Below, in pieces: positions 52,280 through 60,652 of a stretch of 64,000 bases of DNA; the first letter of the stretch is position 1, and the number at the start of each line of letters is the position of its first letter. Below the pieces are notes generated by a model that was not told the DNA's origin, made no database searches, and saw nothing but the letters and a program-made list of their open reading frames with translations. The position numbers and the translations under genes are program-made. This stretch comes from Parahoeflea alexandrii (GTDB taxonomy: Bacteria > Pseudomonadota > Alphaproteobacteria > Rhizobiales > Rhizobiaceae). The DNA lies in assembly GCF_027214025.1 (NCBI RefSeq), contig NZ_JAPWHB010000003.1, forward strand, positions 558,001 through 622,000, in the 5' to 3' direction.

Positions 52280-53029
52280 TTACAGCACGCCTGCTTCGTT
52301 CTTGAGCTTGTCGACGAGTTCGGCAACAGAGCCGACCTTGACGCCGGCCTTGCGGCCGCCCGGTTCCTCGGTCTTGATCACCTCGAGGCGCGGGGCGATG
52401 TCGACGCCGTAATCAGCGGCGGTCTTCTTGTCGAGCGGCTTCTTCTTGGCCTTCATGATGTTGGGCAGAGAAGCATAGCGCGGCTCGTTGAGGCGCAAAT
52501 CGGTGGTGACGATCGCCGGCAGCTTGACCGAAATGGTCTGCAGGCCGCCATCGACCTCGCGGGTGACGTTGGCCGAGCCATCGCCGATTTCGACCTTGGA
52601 GGCGAACGTGGCCTGGCTCCAGCCGAGCAGGGCCGAGAGCATCTGGCCGGTCTGGTTGGCGTCGTCGTCGATGGCCTGCTTGCCGAGGATCACCAGGTCC
52701 GGGCTTTCCTCGCCGACAACACCCTTGAGGATCTTGGCGACGGCAAGCGGCTCGACCAGCGTGTCGGCCTCAACCAGGATTGCCCGGTCGGCGCCCATGG
52801 CCAGCGCGGTGCGCAAGGTTTCCTCGGCCTTGGCCGGTCCGATGGAGACGGCAATCACTTCGGTGGCCTTGCCGGCTTCCTTGAGCCGCAGGGCTTCTTC
52901 GATGGCGATTTCGTCAAACGGATTCATCGACATCTTCACATTGGCGAGATCGACGCCGCTGCCATCTGGCTTGACCCGGATCTTGACGTTGTAGTCAACA
53001 ACCCGCTTGACCGGCACGAGAATTTTCAT
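52280..53029 (-). CDS. etfB: Electron transfer flavoprotein subunit beta
   Basis: The 249-residue AMP-binding subunit starts [20 protein letters not shown] and has the beta-subunit signature around [35 protein letters not shown] near 175-210. It pairs with EtfA to form the electron-transferring heterodimer for fatty and amino acid oxidation. It is the first gene of the etfBA operon. An ACGT-repeat palindrome lies about 200 bases upstream. Confidence 0.96.
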   Translation of the reverse strand: MKILVPVKRVVDYNVKIRVKPDGSGVDLANVKMSMNPFDEIAIEEALRLKEAGKATEVIAVSIGPAKAEETLRTALAMGADRAILVEADTLVEPLAVAKILKGVVGEESPDLVILGKQAIDDDANQTGQMLSALLGWSQATFASKVEIGDGSANVTREVDGGLQTISVKLPAIVTTDLRLNEPRYASLPNIMKAKKKPLDKKTAADYGVDIAPRLEVIKTEEPGGRKAGVKVGSVAELVDKLKNEAGVL

Positions 53030-53226
53030 CGGTTTGCCTTCCTCACTTTGCTAGGCCTCACTTTTCGGCCGCGTCCTGACCTTGCCGGAGAGTCCCGGTA
53101 TCAGGTCATTTATCCCGATTTTGCCTGTGTGGCCGCCACCCGGATAGCCGATTGGCGACATGGATACGCGATTTTTCTCCAAATTCAATCGCAACCGCAC
53201 AGGAGATTTTGCAACGCGAAATAAAT

Positions 53227-53238
53227 GACGTTTACGTC
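53227..53238. promoter_or_regulatory. Palindrome GACGT-TT-ACGTC upstream of etfB
   Basis: A perfect twelve-base dyad with two ACGT cores sits in the leader between the rhomboid and etfB genes. It resembles the ACGT-centred operators described for LiuR-type regulators of branched-chain and fatty acid oxidation, but the match is short and the assignment is inference. Confidence 0.3.
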
Positions 53239-53263
53239 CGCGTCAATTCCGGTACCCCTGCAG

Positions 53264-54043
53264 CTACCTTCCCCACTTCGGCGGCGGTGTCTGCGACGCG
53301 GTTTTCTCGGGAATGATTTGCGGGTTTTTGTGCACAACCGCCCGCGGACTGTCGATGGTGCGATCGAACAACGGCACGCCGGACCGCCTGAAGAACAGTA
53401 CCAGCACGGCGCCGCAGAGGATGCCGCCGACATGGGCGGCCCACGATACCTCGCCGCCCAGATCGGTCACGACCATGACGAACTGGAAAACCACCCAGAA
53501 CAGCAGGGGTATGAAAGCGGGCAGTGGCAGCGGAATCCGGCCGAGCACCAGCACCCAGACCCTGACCTTCGGATGCAGCATGAGATAGGCGGCGACGATG
53601 CCGGCCACGGCGCCGGACGCGCCAATGAGCGGGCTTTCGGAATCAGGCAGCAGCAGCCCATGGGCGAAGGCGCCGGCGGCGGCGCAGGCGAAATAGAAGA
53701 TCAGGAACTTGATATGCCCCATGGCGTCTTCGACATTGTCGCCGAAAACCCAGAGGAAGATCATGTTGGAGCCCAGGTGAAGCAGGTTTCCGTGCAGGAA
53801 GCTGTAGGTCACATAGGTCGCGTCTTCCGGCACCAGCACCAGTGAAGGCTGCAATTCGGCGATGTCATTGACCACGGAGGGAATGAAGCCCAGGCCGAGA
53901 ACGGCGGCCGTGGTGAAGTCGCTGTCCGCGCCTGCGAGTTCGGTGATAACCCAGACCAGTGCATTTATGATGATCAGTGACCATGTCACCCATTGCAGCT
54001 TGATGTGTTTGAGGTCGTTGGAATCATGCAGGGGTATGAACAT
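53264..54043 (-). CDS. Rhomboid-family intramembrane serine protease
   Basis: This 259-residue protein has about six hydrophobic helices and the rhomboid catalytic elements: HGNLLHLGSNMIFLWVFGDNVED near 85, the active-site serine in LIGASGAVAGIVAAYL near 143, and the catalytic His in AAHVGGILCGAVL near 205. It cleaves membrane proteins within the bilayer; substrates are unknown. The C-terminal tail is polar and Arg-rich. The adenosyltransferase gene ends 50 bases upstream on the same strand. Confidence 0.9.
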   Translation of the reverse strand: MFIPLHDSNDLKHIKLQWVTWSLIIINALVWVITELAGADSDFTTAAVLGLGFIPSVVNDIAELQPSLVLVPEDATYVTYSFLHGNLLHLGSNMIFLWVFGDNVEDAMGHIKFLIFYFACAAAGAFAHGLLLPDSESPLIGASGAVAGIVAAYLMLHPKVRVWVLVLGRIPLPLPAFIPLLFWVVFQFVMVVTDLGGEVSWAAHVGGILCGAVLVLFFRRSGVPLFDRTIDSPRAVVHKNPQIIPEKTASQTPPPKWGR

Positions 54044-54093
54044 CGCGGGGTTCCCGTTTGGCCGGTCCGGCTCTCAGGCCATGATGGCGGAGA

Positions 54094-54672
54094 CTATCGG
54101 TTTTTGCCGGGAACCCAAAGCACATCCGTCCGCCCGTGATCGTTGACCCAGCGCGCGGCGACGAAAAAGAAATCCGACAACCGGTTGGCAAAGCGGATGG
54201 CGGCGGGGTTTACAGTTTCATTCTCCCGGGTGGCAAGCTCCACGATCAGCCGTTCGGCGCGGCGCGACACGGTGCGGGCAAGGTGCAGATGCGCCGAAGC
54301 CGGAGTTCCGCCCGGCAGGACAAAGGAGCGCAGCGGCTCGAGATCGGCGTTGAGGCGATCGATATCGGCCTCGATGCGTTCCACCTGCGCATCGACGATC
54401 CGCAAGGGTTCGTAGTCGAGCTTCTCGCCGGTGTCGGGCGTGGCCAGATCGGCGCCGAGATCGAAACAGTCGTTCTGGATCCGCATCAGCATGGCGTCGA
54501 GGTCGGGATGGTCGCTGGTGTGAAGCCGCGCCATTCCGATGACGGCGTTGGTTTCATCAACCGTTCCGTAAGCTTCGATCCGCAGATCGTATTTCGGCCG
54601 CCGCTCTCCCGCCACCAGGCCCGTGGTGCCGTCATCGCCGGTTCTGGTGTAGATCTTGTTGAGTTTGACCAT
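54094..54672 (-). CDS. Cob(I)alamin adenosyltransferase, PduO type
   Basis: The 192-residue helical protein has MVKLNKIYTRTGDDGTTGLVAG, the ATP-binding N-terminus of PduO-type adenosyltransferases, then AYGTVDETNAVIGMAR, LPGGTPASAHLHLARTVSRRAERL near 120 and a NRLSDFFFVAARW ending. It transfers adenosyl from ATP to cob(I)alamin (or corrinoid precursors), giving the coenzyme form. It is distinct from CobA/CobO. The HIG1-domain gene precedes it by 54 bases. Confidence 0.94.
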   Translation of the reverse strand: MVKLNKIYTRTGDDGTTGLVAGERRPKYDLRIEAYGTVDETNAVIGMARLHTSDHPDLDAMLMRIQNDCFDLGADLATPDTGEKLDYEPLRIVDAQVERIEADIDRLNADLEPLRSFVLPGGTPASAHLHLARTVSRRAERLIVELATRENETVNPAAIRFANRLSDFFFVAARWVNDHGRTDVLWVPGKNR

Positions 54673-54726
54673 TGCGCAAGCCTTCCGGGTTGAAGTGCGG
54701 GTGGACCGATGCGGAAGCCGGCGGTA

Positions 54727-54924
54727 TCAGCGGCCGCCGCCGGTGAGCCACAGCGTGGCGACGATCAGCACCACAGCGACAAATTGCAGCAGCACGCGCA
54801 TCTGCATCAGCTTGTTGGACAGGTTGCCGGAACCGCCGCGCGCCATGTTGACGAGGCCGCGCACCAGAACGGCGGCCACGGCCAGCATGACGATGATGGA
54901 CAGGACATAGGTTACGGACGACAT
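54727..54924 (-). CDS. HIG1-domain (twin transmembrane) small protein
   Basis: The 65-residue protein has two membrane helices (about 5-24 and 44-61) joined by a basic loop with RGLVNMARGGSGNLSNKLMQMRVLLQ, which matches the HIG1 (hypoxia-induced protein) domain. In mitochondria and some alphaproteobacteria such proteins bind respiratory supercomplexes. Its pairing with the adenosyltransferase gene is common in rhizobia but unexplained. Confidence 0.85.
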   Translation of the reverse strand: MSSVTYVLSIIVMLAVAAVLVRGLVNMARGGSGNLSNKLMQMRVLLQFVAVVLIVATLWLTGGGR

Positions 54925-54998
54925 CGGGTGACTTCCTTGTGATGAGTTCGGGGTGGAACATAGGGTTTTCTGCTGGCAAGTCCATCGGAGCGGGATGT

Positions 54999-55841
54999 TC
55001 AGTCCTTTGTGGCGAGCCAGGGGTAGAACAGTCTTGCCGGCAGCAGCCTGCGTGCAATGACGCCCAGTCTTGCCTCGCGCGTCACGGCGTAATGATAGCG
55101 CGGGCGCGGCGATGTGAGAGCGTGGCGCAGCACCTCGTGGACGGCGTCAGGCCCGAGTTTGCCGCTGTTTGACAGTTCCTGTTTTTCGAGACGGTGCAAT
55201 TGTGCCTGGTAATCCTGCCGGTGCAGGGAGTTTTCAATGTCTATGTTGCTGTAGAAATGTGTCAGCGCATTGGCCCTGAACCTGCTCTTGATCGCGCCGG
55301 GCTCGATCAGGCTTATGTGAATGTCGGTGCCTTCAAGCTCCATGGCCAGCGTCACGGACAGGCCTTCAAGCGCATGCTTGGAGGCGTTGTAGGCGCCGCG
55401 GAAGCGCATCGGAACGAGGCCCAGGATCGAGGAGCACTGGACGATGCGGCCATGGCCCTGCGCCCGCATCACCGGGATCACCCGCCGTGTCAGATCATGC
55501 CAGCCGAAGAAGTTGGCTTCGAACTGGGCCCTGAGCGCATCGACCGGGAGATCCTCGACCGCACCGACCTGGCCGTAGCCGCCATTGTTGAACAGCGCGT
55601 CGCAGCGTCCGCCGGTGGCCGTCATAGCCGCGTCGAAGAATGCGGCGATGCTGCCGGGGTCGGCGTAGTCGAGCCGAAAGGCTTCGATGCCGTCGTTGCG
55701 GAGCGCTGCAATGCCTTCTTCGGTGCGGGCGGAGGCTATGACATGCCAGCCCTCGGCCTTGAGCGCGCGGGCACAGTAAGCACCAATCCCGCTTGAGCAG
55801 CCCGTCACCAGAATGCTCTTTTGTTGGTTATTGCCGCTCAT
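54999..55841 (-). CDS. Short-chain dehydrogenase/reductase (SDR)
   Basis: The 280-residue protein has the classical SDR motifs: ILVTGCSSGIGAYCARAL near 12, NNGGYGQVGAVEDLP near 90, catalytic Ser in VQCSSILGLVPMRF near 138 and YNASKHALEGLS with Tyr-Lys near 157. It oxidises or reduces an alcohol or ketone with NAD(P); the substrate is unknown. MSGNNQQKS was chosen as start over an ATG eleven codons upstream. It is divergent from the YihY gene. Confidence 0.88.
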   Translation of the reverse strand: MSGNNQQKSILVTGCSSGIGAYCARALKAEGWHVIASARTEEGIAALRNDGIEAFRLDYADPGSIAAFFDAAMTATGGRCDALFNNGGYGQVGAVEDLPVDALRAQFEANFFGWHDLTRRVIPVMRAQGHGRIVQCSSILGLVPMRFRGAYNASKHALEGLSVTLAMELEGTDIHISLIEPGAIKSRFRANALTHFYSNIDIENSLHRQDYQAQLHRLEKQELSNSGKLGPDAVHEVLRHALTSPRPRYHYAVTREARLGVIARRLLPARLFYPWLATKD

Positions 55842-55941
55842 TGCGTTATCTGCCCTGTTCCGGAAGCGTTTCAAATCCCATAATCATTGAACGCTGACAA
55901 TGCCGGTTTGGTTTGAACATCGGTCAGGCAAGGAGCAAACA

Positions 55942-56799
55942 TTGCGACGCATCCGCGCAGTCATCCTCGATGCGGTCACCCACTTCAACAATGATGACGG
56001 CTGGGCAATGGCCAGCCATGTTGCCTTGTCGATCCTGATGGCGCTGTTTCCGTTCATGATCTTCGGAACGGCGCTGGCCAGTTTTCTGGGCGCCCACGCC
56101 TATGCGGAAACGGCTTCTCACCTGATCTTCGACACCTGGCCCGAATCGATCGCGGCACCGATCTCGCGCGAGGTCATCAACGTGCTTACGATCGAACGCG
56201 GCGGGTTGCTGACCCTGTCGGTGCTGGCGGCGGCCTTCTTTTCGGCCAACGGCGTGGAGGCGCTCAGGGTCTCGCTCAATCGGGCCTACCGGATGACGGA
56301 GACCCGGGCCTGGTACGTGACCCGTGCGCAGAGCCTCGGCTTCGTGGTAATCGCGGTGATGGTGATCATGGCGATCAGCTTCCTGCTGGTGCTGGCGCCG
56401 CTGGCGCTGAAACTGGCGCGGCAGTTCGCGCCATGGATGGAGACGCTTATCTCGGCGGTCGATAACTGGCGCATTCTCATTGCCGTGTCGGTGCTGGTCT
56501 TCGGGCTGGTGATGTCCCACATGTGGCTGCCGGCGGGCAAACGCAGGCTCATCGACGTGATGCCGGGTATCGGGGTGACGCTTGTGGCCTGGGTGGCCGG
56601 CGCGCTGGCGTTCGCCAGCTACCTCCAGGAATTCGCCACCTATGTGTCGACCTATGCCGGGCTTGCATCGATCATGGTGGCGCTGGTGTTTCTCTACATC
56701 ATCGCCGCGATCTTCATTCTCGGCGCGGAGATCAACGCCGCCATCCTCAAGGCGCGCGCCGCCGTTGAGATGAGGAAAGAGAAGCCGACAGAGGCCTGA
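55942..56799 (+). CDS. YihY/virulence factor BrkB family membrane protein
   Basis: The protein of about 285 residues has around six membrane helices and the YihY family marks: HFNNDDGWAMASHVALSILMALFPFMIF at the N-terminus, NGVEALRVSLNRAYRMTETRAWYVTRAQ near 105 and YVSTYAGLASIMVALVFLYIIAAIFILGAEINA near 235. Older naming as RNase BN is wrong; it may be a transporter or lipid handler. The best start is a TTG with AAGGAG six bases upstream; an ATG fourteen codons earlier lacks a binding site. Confidence 0.85.
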   Translation: MRRIRAVILDAVTHFNNDDGWAMASHVALSILMALFPFMIFGTALASFLGAHAYAETASHLIFDTWPESIAAPISREVINVLTIERGGLLTLSVLAAAFFSANGVEALRVSLNRAYRMTETRAWYVTRAQSLGFVVIAVMVIMAISFLLVLAPLALKLARQFAPWMETLISAVDNWRILIAVSVLVFGLVMSHMWLPAGKRRLIDVMPGIGVTLVAWVAGALAFASYLQEFATYVSTYAGLASIMVALVFLYIIAAIFILGAEINAAILKARAAVEMRKEKPTEA

Positions 56800-56809
56800 G
56801 CGGATCTGG

Positions 56810-57730
56810 CTAGCCGGACGGAGGCAGTCCCGCGAGCGTCAGGATTTCGCCCTGCGTGGCGCCCTGCTGCCGCAGGGACGCGATGGACGTCGCTCCGTCG
56901 CTCTTGGACAGCTTGCGGCCCCGGGAATCGCGCACCAGCCCGTGATGATGATAGAGCGGCGCGGGCAAACCGAGCAATTGCTGCAGCAGGCGATGAACCG
57001 AGGTGGCCGCGAACAGATCCTCGCCGCGAATCACGTCGGTGACGGTCTGGAGTGCGTCATCGACAGTCACCGAGAGGTGATAGCTTGCCGGGACATCGCG
57101 GCGTGCGAGGATGACATCGCCCCATGCGCCGGGATCGGCCTTGATTTGACCGGTTTCGCCAGCCGGGCCGGACCCGAGCTCACTCCAAGTGAGTTCTGCG
57201 CCGAGACCTTCGAGTGCCGCCTGCATGTCGAGCCGCCAGGCGTGGGGGGCGCCGCTCGCGATCTTCCGGTCGCGCTCGGACGAGGAGAGCAAGCGGTCAT
57301 TGCCGGGATAGTGCGGCGCGCCGTCGGGATCGCGCGGCCAGGCCTTTCCGGATTTCTCGATGTCCGCCATCCGTGCTGCGATTTCCGCGCGGCTGAGGAA
57401 GGCGGGATAGAGCAGGCCGAGCTTGCGCAGTTCGGACAGGGCTGCCTCATAGTCGGCAAAGTGCTCCGACTGCCGGCGGACCGGCTTCGGCCAACTGATC
57501 CCAAGCCATTCCAGATCCCCCATGATGGCAGCTTCGAACTCGGGTCGGGCGCGGGTCGTGTCGATATCCTCGATCCGCAGCAGAAACGTGCCGCCATGGG
57601 CTTTCGCGAAGCGCCAGTTGAGCATGGCCGACTTCGCATGCCCGATGTGAAGCAGGCCGTTCGGGCTGGGGGCGAAGCGGACGATCGGGGCGCTGAAATG
57701 CGGTTCGGCGGTGGCGTTGTCGTTTGGCAT
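56810..57730 (-). CDS. gluQRS: Glutamyl-Q tRNA(Asp) synthetase
   Basis: The 306-residue protein is a truncated glutamyl-tRNA synthetase with HIGHAKSAMLNW near 27 and KLSKSDGATS near 270, lacking the anticodon-binding domain, as in GluQ-RS. It attaches glutamate to queuosine at position 34 of tRNA(Asp). The queuosine precursor importer YhhQ is encoded elsewhere in this window. It is divergent from the glycosylase gene. Confidence 0.93.
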   Translation of the reverse strand: MPNDNATAEPHFSAPIVRFAPSPNGLLHIGHAKSAMLNWRFAKAHGGTFLLRIEDIDTTRARPEFEAAIMGDLEWLGISWPKPVRRQSEHFADYEAALSELRKLGLLYPAFLSRAEIAARMADIEKSGKAWPRDPDGAPHYPGNDRLLSSSERDRKIASGAPHAWRLDMQAALEGLGAELTWSELGSGPAGETGQIKADPGAWGDVILARRDVPASYHLSVTVDDALQTVTDVIRGEDLFAATSVHRLLQQLLGLPAPLYHHHGLVRDSRGRKLSKSDGATSIASLRQQGATQGEILTLAGLPPSG

Positions 57731-57819
57731 GGTGTTTCATGTCATTTTTCGCGGGCGCCGTCATCGGCTTCATGGCCGGGGCTGATCCCCGGTTTTACAC
57801 CAAGCGCAGGAAATCCGGC

Positions 57820-58467
57820 ATGCGCCGTATCGACAGCACCGACGATATCGCCGAGGGCCTGCTGGCGCTGGGGCAAATCGACGGCCGGCTAACCCGGGTG
57901 ATCGAACTGGCCGGGCCGGTGCCGCTCAGGCGAAAGCCGCCCGGCTATGCGGCATTGGCCGAGATCATCCTGTCGCAGATGGTCTCGAAGGCGAGCGCCA
58001 GCGCACTGTGGCGCAAGCTGGAGCAAGCAACAGGCGGGATCAGCCCGGAGACGATCCTCGGGCTCAGCCCGGAGGCGCTGCGAGAGGCAGGATTGTCGCG
58101 GACCAAGGCGGAAACCCTGTGCCGGGTCGGGGAAGCCGTGCTTGCCGGCGATCTCGATCTCGAACATCTGTGCAATCTCGAAGCACGCGCCGCGGTGCGG
58201 TCGATGACGGCGATCAAGGGCGTCGGGCCATGGACCGCGGAGGTTTATCTCTTGTTCTGCGCCGGGCATCCGGATGTGTTTCCCGCCGGCGACGTGGCAT
58301 TGCAGAGCGCCACCGGCCATGCCCTGAGTATGGAGACGCGGCCCAGTCAGCGAGATCTGGCAATCCTGTCAGAGGGTTGGAGCCCGTGGCGCGGTGTGGC
58401 CGCAAGGCTGTTCTGGGCCTATTATGCCACGGTGATGCGCCGGGACGCGACCCCCGTCGACGCTTGA
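57820..58467 (+). CDS. DNA-3-methyladenine glycosylase II (AlkA-like)
   Basis: The 215-residue protein has the helix-hairpin-helix glycosylase fold: ALAEIILSQMVSKASASALWRKLEQ near 50, then a hairpin SMTAIKGVGPWTAEVYLLFCAGHPDVFPAGDVALQ near 130 with the catalytic Asp. It removes alkylated bases in base excision repair. AGGAAA precedes the start. Upstream in-frame ATGs would add a hydrophobic extension without family support. Confidence 0.88.
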   Translation: MRRIDSTDDIAEGLLALGQIDGRLTRVIELAGPVPLRRKPPGYAALAEIILSQMVSKASASALWRKLEQATGGISPETILGLSPEALREAGLSRTKAETLCRVGEAVLAGDLDLEHLCNLEARAAVRSMTAIKGVGPWTAEVYLLFCAGHPDVFPAGDVALQSATGHALSMETRPSQRDLAILSEGWSPWRGVAARLFWAYYATVMRRDATPVDA

Positions 58468-58577
58468 AACCGGCCGCCCGGAGGGAGAAAAAGGTTTCGA
58501 GAATCTGGAGCTTCACAATCCTGACATGTCCGGCCTAATATGGTCCTTGCAGATGGAGAATCGCTCGGGAGAGTCGC

Positions 58578-59135
58578 TTGACGATTTTTGTATCCCCGCA
58601 GTCCTTACCGGCGCTCGTACTGAACGCTGATTACAGGCCGCTGAGTTATTACCCGTTGTCGCTGTGGTCCTGGCAGGATGCTGTCAAGGCGGTGTTTCTC
58701 GACCGCGTCCAGATCGTTGCCGAATATGATCACGCGGTGTCGTCGCCGACATTCTCGATGCGGCTGCCCAGCGTCGTCTGCCTCAAGACCTACATCAAGC
58801 CATCCAGGTCCCCGGCGTTCACGCGGTTCAACGTTTTCTTGCGCGACCGTTTCGAATGCCAGTATTGCGGATCCCCCCACGAGCTGACCTTCGACCACGT
58901 CATTCCACGCCGCTGCGGCGGCCAGACCACGTGGGAAAACGTGGTGGCGGCCTGTTCGCCCTGCAACCTGAAGAAGGGCGGGCTGATGCCCAGGCAGGCG
59001 GGGATGATCCCGCAGCAGAAACCCTATCGTCCGAGCGTGCAGGATCTGCACAACAATGGCCGGATGTTCCCGCCGAACTTCCTGCATGAAAGCTGGATGG
59101 ACTATCTCTACTGGGATGTCGAGTTGCAGCCGTAA
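58578..59135 (+). CDS. HNH endonuclease family protein
   Basis: The 185-residue protein, typical of alphaproteobacteria, opens with LVLNADYRPLSYYPLSLWSWQDA and holds an HNH core: RDRFECQYCGS, LTFDHVIPRRCGGQTTWENVVAACSPCNLKKGG near 95-140, with four Cys for zinc and the catalytic DH. It ends with WMDYLYWDVEL. It is a chromosomal family member of unknown role, not adjacent to restriction or phage genes. The start is TTG after GGGAGAG. Confidence 0.87.
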   Translation: MTIFVSPQSLPALVLNADYRPLSYYPLSLWSWQDAVKAVFLDRVQIVAEYDHAVSSPTFSMRLPSVVCLKTYIKPSRSPAFTRFNVFLRDRFECQYCGSPHELTFDHVIPRRCGGQTTWENVVAACSPCNLKKGGLMPRQAGMIPQQKPYRPSVQDLHNNGRMFPPNFLHESWMDYLYWDVELQP

Positions 59136-59142
59136 GCTGAAT

Positions 59143-59664
59143 TCAGCCCTTCGCGGCGCCGCGGAAAGCGATGGCCGCAAGTGCGGCGCTGGCGAGCACG
59201 TTCCAGCCGGCGAAGGAAAGACCCAGCACGCGCAGGGCGGCCGCATCGCAGGATGGTGGCTTCTTCGAGCTGAGATCCCCGAGCAATGACCCGGCATCCT
59301 TGGTCACGGCATCGGCGGATGTCGCGCAGGAGGCGGGGCCTTCCCACCAGTGCCATTCGACGCCGGAATGATAGACGCCGAGCACGAGGCCATAGAGCAT
59401 CAGCAATCCGCCGACGGCCAGAAGACCGCGGACGGCCCAGGCGGGGCCGCCGGCGCGCGAAACGATGGCCGCGACCAGCATCAAGGGAGCGCCGATGTAA
59501 TAGGGAATCCGCTGTTCAAGGCACAACGCGCAGGGGATATAGCCGCCGATATGCTCGAAGCCGAGTGCCGAGCCTACGACCGCTGCCATCGCGACCGCCA
59601 GGAATAGCGCGGTCATGGTCCGGGTGCGGTTGGCGGAAGGCGCGGTCAGGTCAGAAGCGGTCAT
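59143..59664 (-). CDS. DsbB-like disulfide bond formation protein
   Basis: The 173-residue membrane protein has four helices and the DsbB cysteines: CALCLEQRIPYY near 40 (CxxC) and a periplasmic loop with two Cys, one in GPASCATS and one in PPSCDAAA. DsbB reoxidises DsbA using quinone. It is preceded by a yqaA-like gene with a two-base gap, so they form an operon. Relative to E. coli the loop is longer and Ser-rich. Confidence 0.86.
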   Translation of the reverse strand: MTASDLTAPSANRTRTMTALFLAVAMAAVVGSALGFEHIGGYIPCALCLEQRIPYYIGAPLMLVAAIVSRAGGPAWAVRGLLAVGGLLMLYGLVLGVYHSGVEWHWWEGPASCATSADAVTKDAGSLLGDLSSKKPPSCDAAALRVLGLSFAGWNVLASAALAAIAFRGAAKG

Positions 59665-59666
59665 GG

Positions 59667-60248
59667 TCAGAACACATACTTGATTGCGTAAAATCCACCC
59701 AGCAGGAGGACCATAAACAGGGTGAAAAGAAGGCCGAGATACTTTTCGATGAAGAGCCGGATCGGTTCACCGAATTTCGACAGCAGCCAGGTCACCAGGA
59801 AGAACCGGAAGGCGCGGCCGACGACGCTGACGGCGGCAAAGACAACCAGGTTGAGCCCGGTGACGCCGGAAAAGATGGTCAGCACCTTGTAGGGGAACGG
59901 GGTGATTGCGGCGAACAGCACGCCCCAGCCGCCCCAGGTGTTGTACCACTCCGAAATCCTTTCGAACTTGTCCGCCGCACCGTAGGTCTCGAGAATCCAG
60001 ACGCCGATGCTCTCGTAGAGAAACATGCCGATCGCGTAGCCGAGGAATGCGCCAATGACCGAGGCAATGGTGCAGATCAGCGCAAGCCGGACCCAGCTGC
60101 GCGGCTTGGCCAGCGTCATCGGGATCAGCAGCACATCGGGGGGAATGGGAAAGAACGAGCTTTCCGCAAAGGACACGCCGAAAAGCGCTTTCTCCGCATG
60201 ACGGGTGGCCGCCAGCGACATGGTCCAGTCATAGAGTCTGCGAAGCAT
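59667..60248 (-). CDS. YqaA-family (DedA-like VTT domain) membrane protein
   Basis: The 193-residue protein has about four to five hydrophobic segments and the VTT/SNARE-associated pattern: AEKALFGVSFAESSFFPIPPDVLLIPM near the N-terminus, with FESS/PIPPD conserved in YqaA, then GAFLGYAIGMFLYESIG and TPFPYKVLTIFSGVTG. DedA-superfamily proteins flip lipid carriers or phospholipids; this one is uncharacterised. It is coupled to the dsbB-like gene. Confidence 0.86.
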   Translation of the reverse strand: MLRRLYDWTMSLAATRHAEKALFGVSFAESSFFPIPPDVLLIPMTLAKPRSWVRLALICTIASVIGAFLGYAIGMFLYESIGVWILETYGAADKFERISEWYNTWGGWGVLFAAITPFPYKVLTIFSGVTGLNLVVFAAVSVVGRAFRFFLVTWLLSKFGEPIRLFIEKYLGLLFTLFMVLLLGGFYAIKYVF

Positions 60249-60371
60249 GCGATGCCTTCCAATCCAAGCAGCGATGCCAGCCTTCTAGGGTGAAAGCGGT
60301 GCAGCGTAAACCGCACAATGGCGTTACCGCAGCCAATATCCTTGTAACTGGCCCGGATGTTGAAAAAGCGT

Positions 60372-60399
60372 TTGACCGCAGAAAATCGCCGACTATAGT
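60372..60399 (+). promoter_or_regulatory. Sigma-70 promoter of tRNA-Leu
   Basis: TTGACC and TATAGT are separated by 16 bases, with the -10 box about 32 bases upstream of the tRNA. The match and place fit a tRNA promoter. Confidence 0.72.
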
Positions 60400-60431
60400 C
60401 CCGCCGTCCGCACCGGTCCGACCGGCAGGAT

Positions 60432-60516
60432 GCCCCTTTGGCGGAATTGGTAGACGCGCCGCACTCAAAATGCGGTTCCGAAAGGAGTTCCGGTTCGAGT
60501 CCGGAAGGGGGCACCA
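60432..60516 (+). tRNA. tRNA-Leu (anticodon CAA)
   Basis: The 85-base class II tRNA folds with acceptor GCCCCTT/AGGGGGC, anticodon stem CCGCA/TGCGG with loop CTCAAAA (anticodon CAA, reading TTG codons), a long variable arm, a GGTTCGAGTCC T-arm and an encoded CCA. It borders a short accessory-looking stretch to the right. Confidence 0.95.
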
Positions 60517-60652
60517 CCACTCCTTTGACGATCACTTTATTTGATATCAGCCTGTGCCCACGGGTTGCCCTTCAGTGCGTCCGGCCTTGGGGCGACGGGT
60601 TCCACCGGCTGGTCCAGCTTTGGTGCCAGGCATTGGTTGGGGCGGCTGCTTT

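Noticed and set aside
58578-59135. HNH nuclease as part of a restriction or homing system
   Set aside because: It is a known stand-alone alphaproteobacterial family with housekeeping neighbours; there is no methyltransferase, intron or intein nearby.
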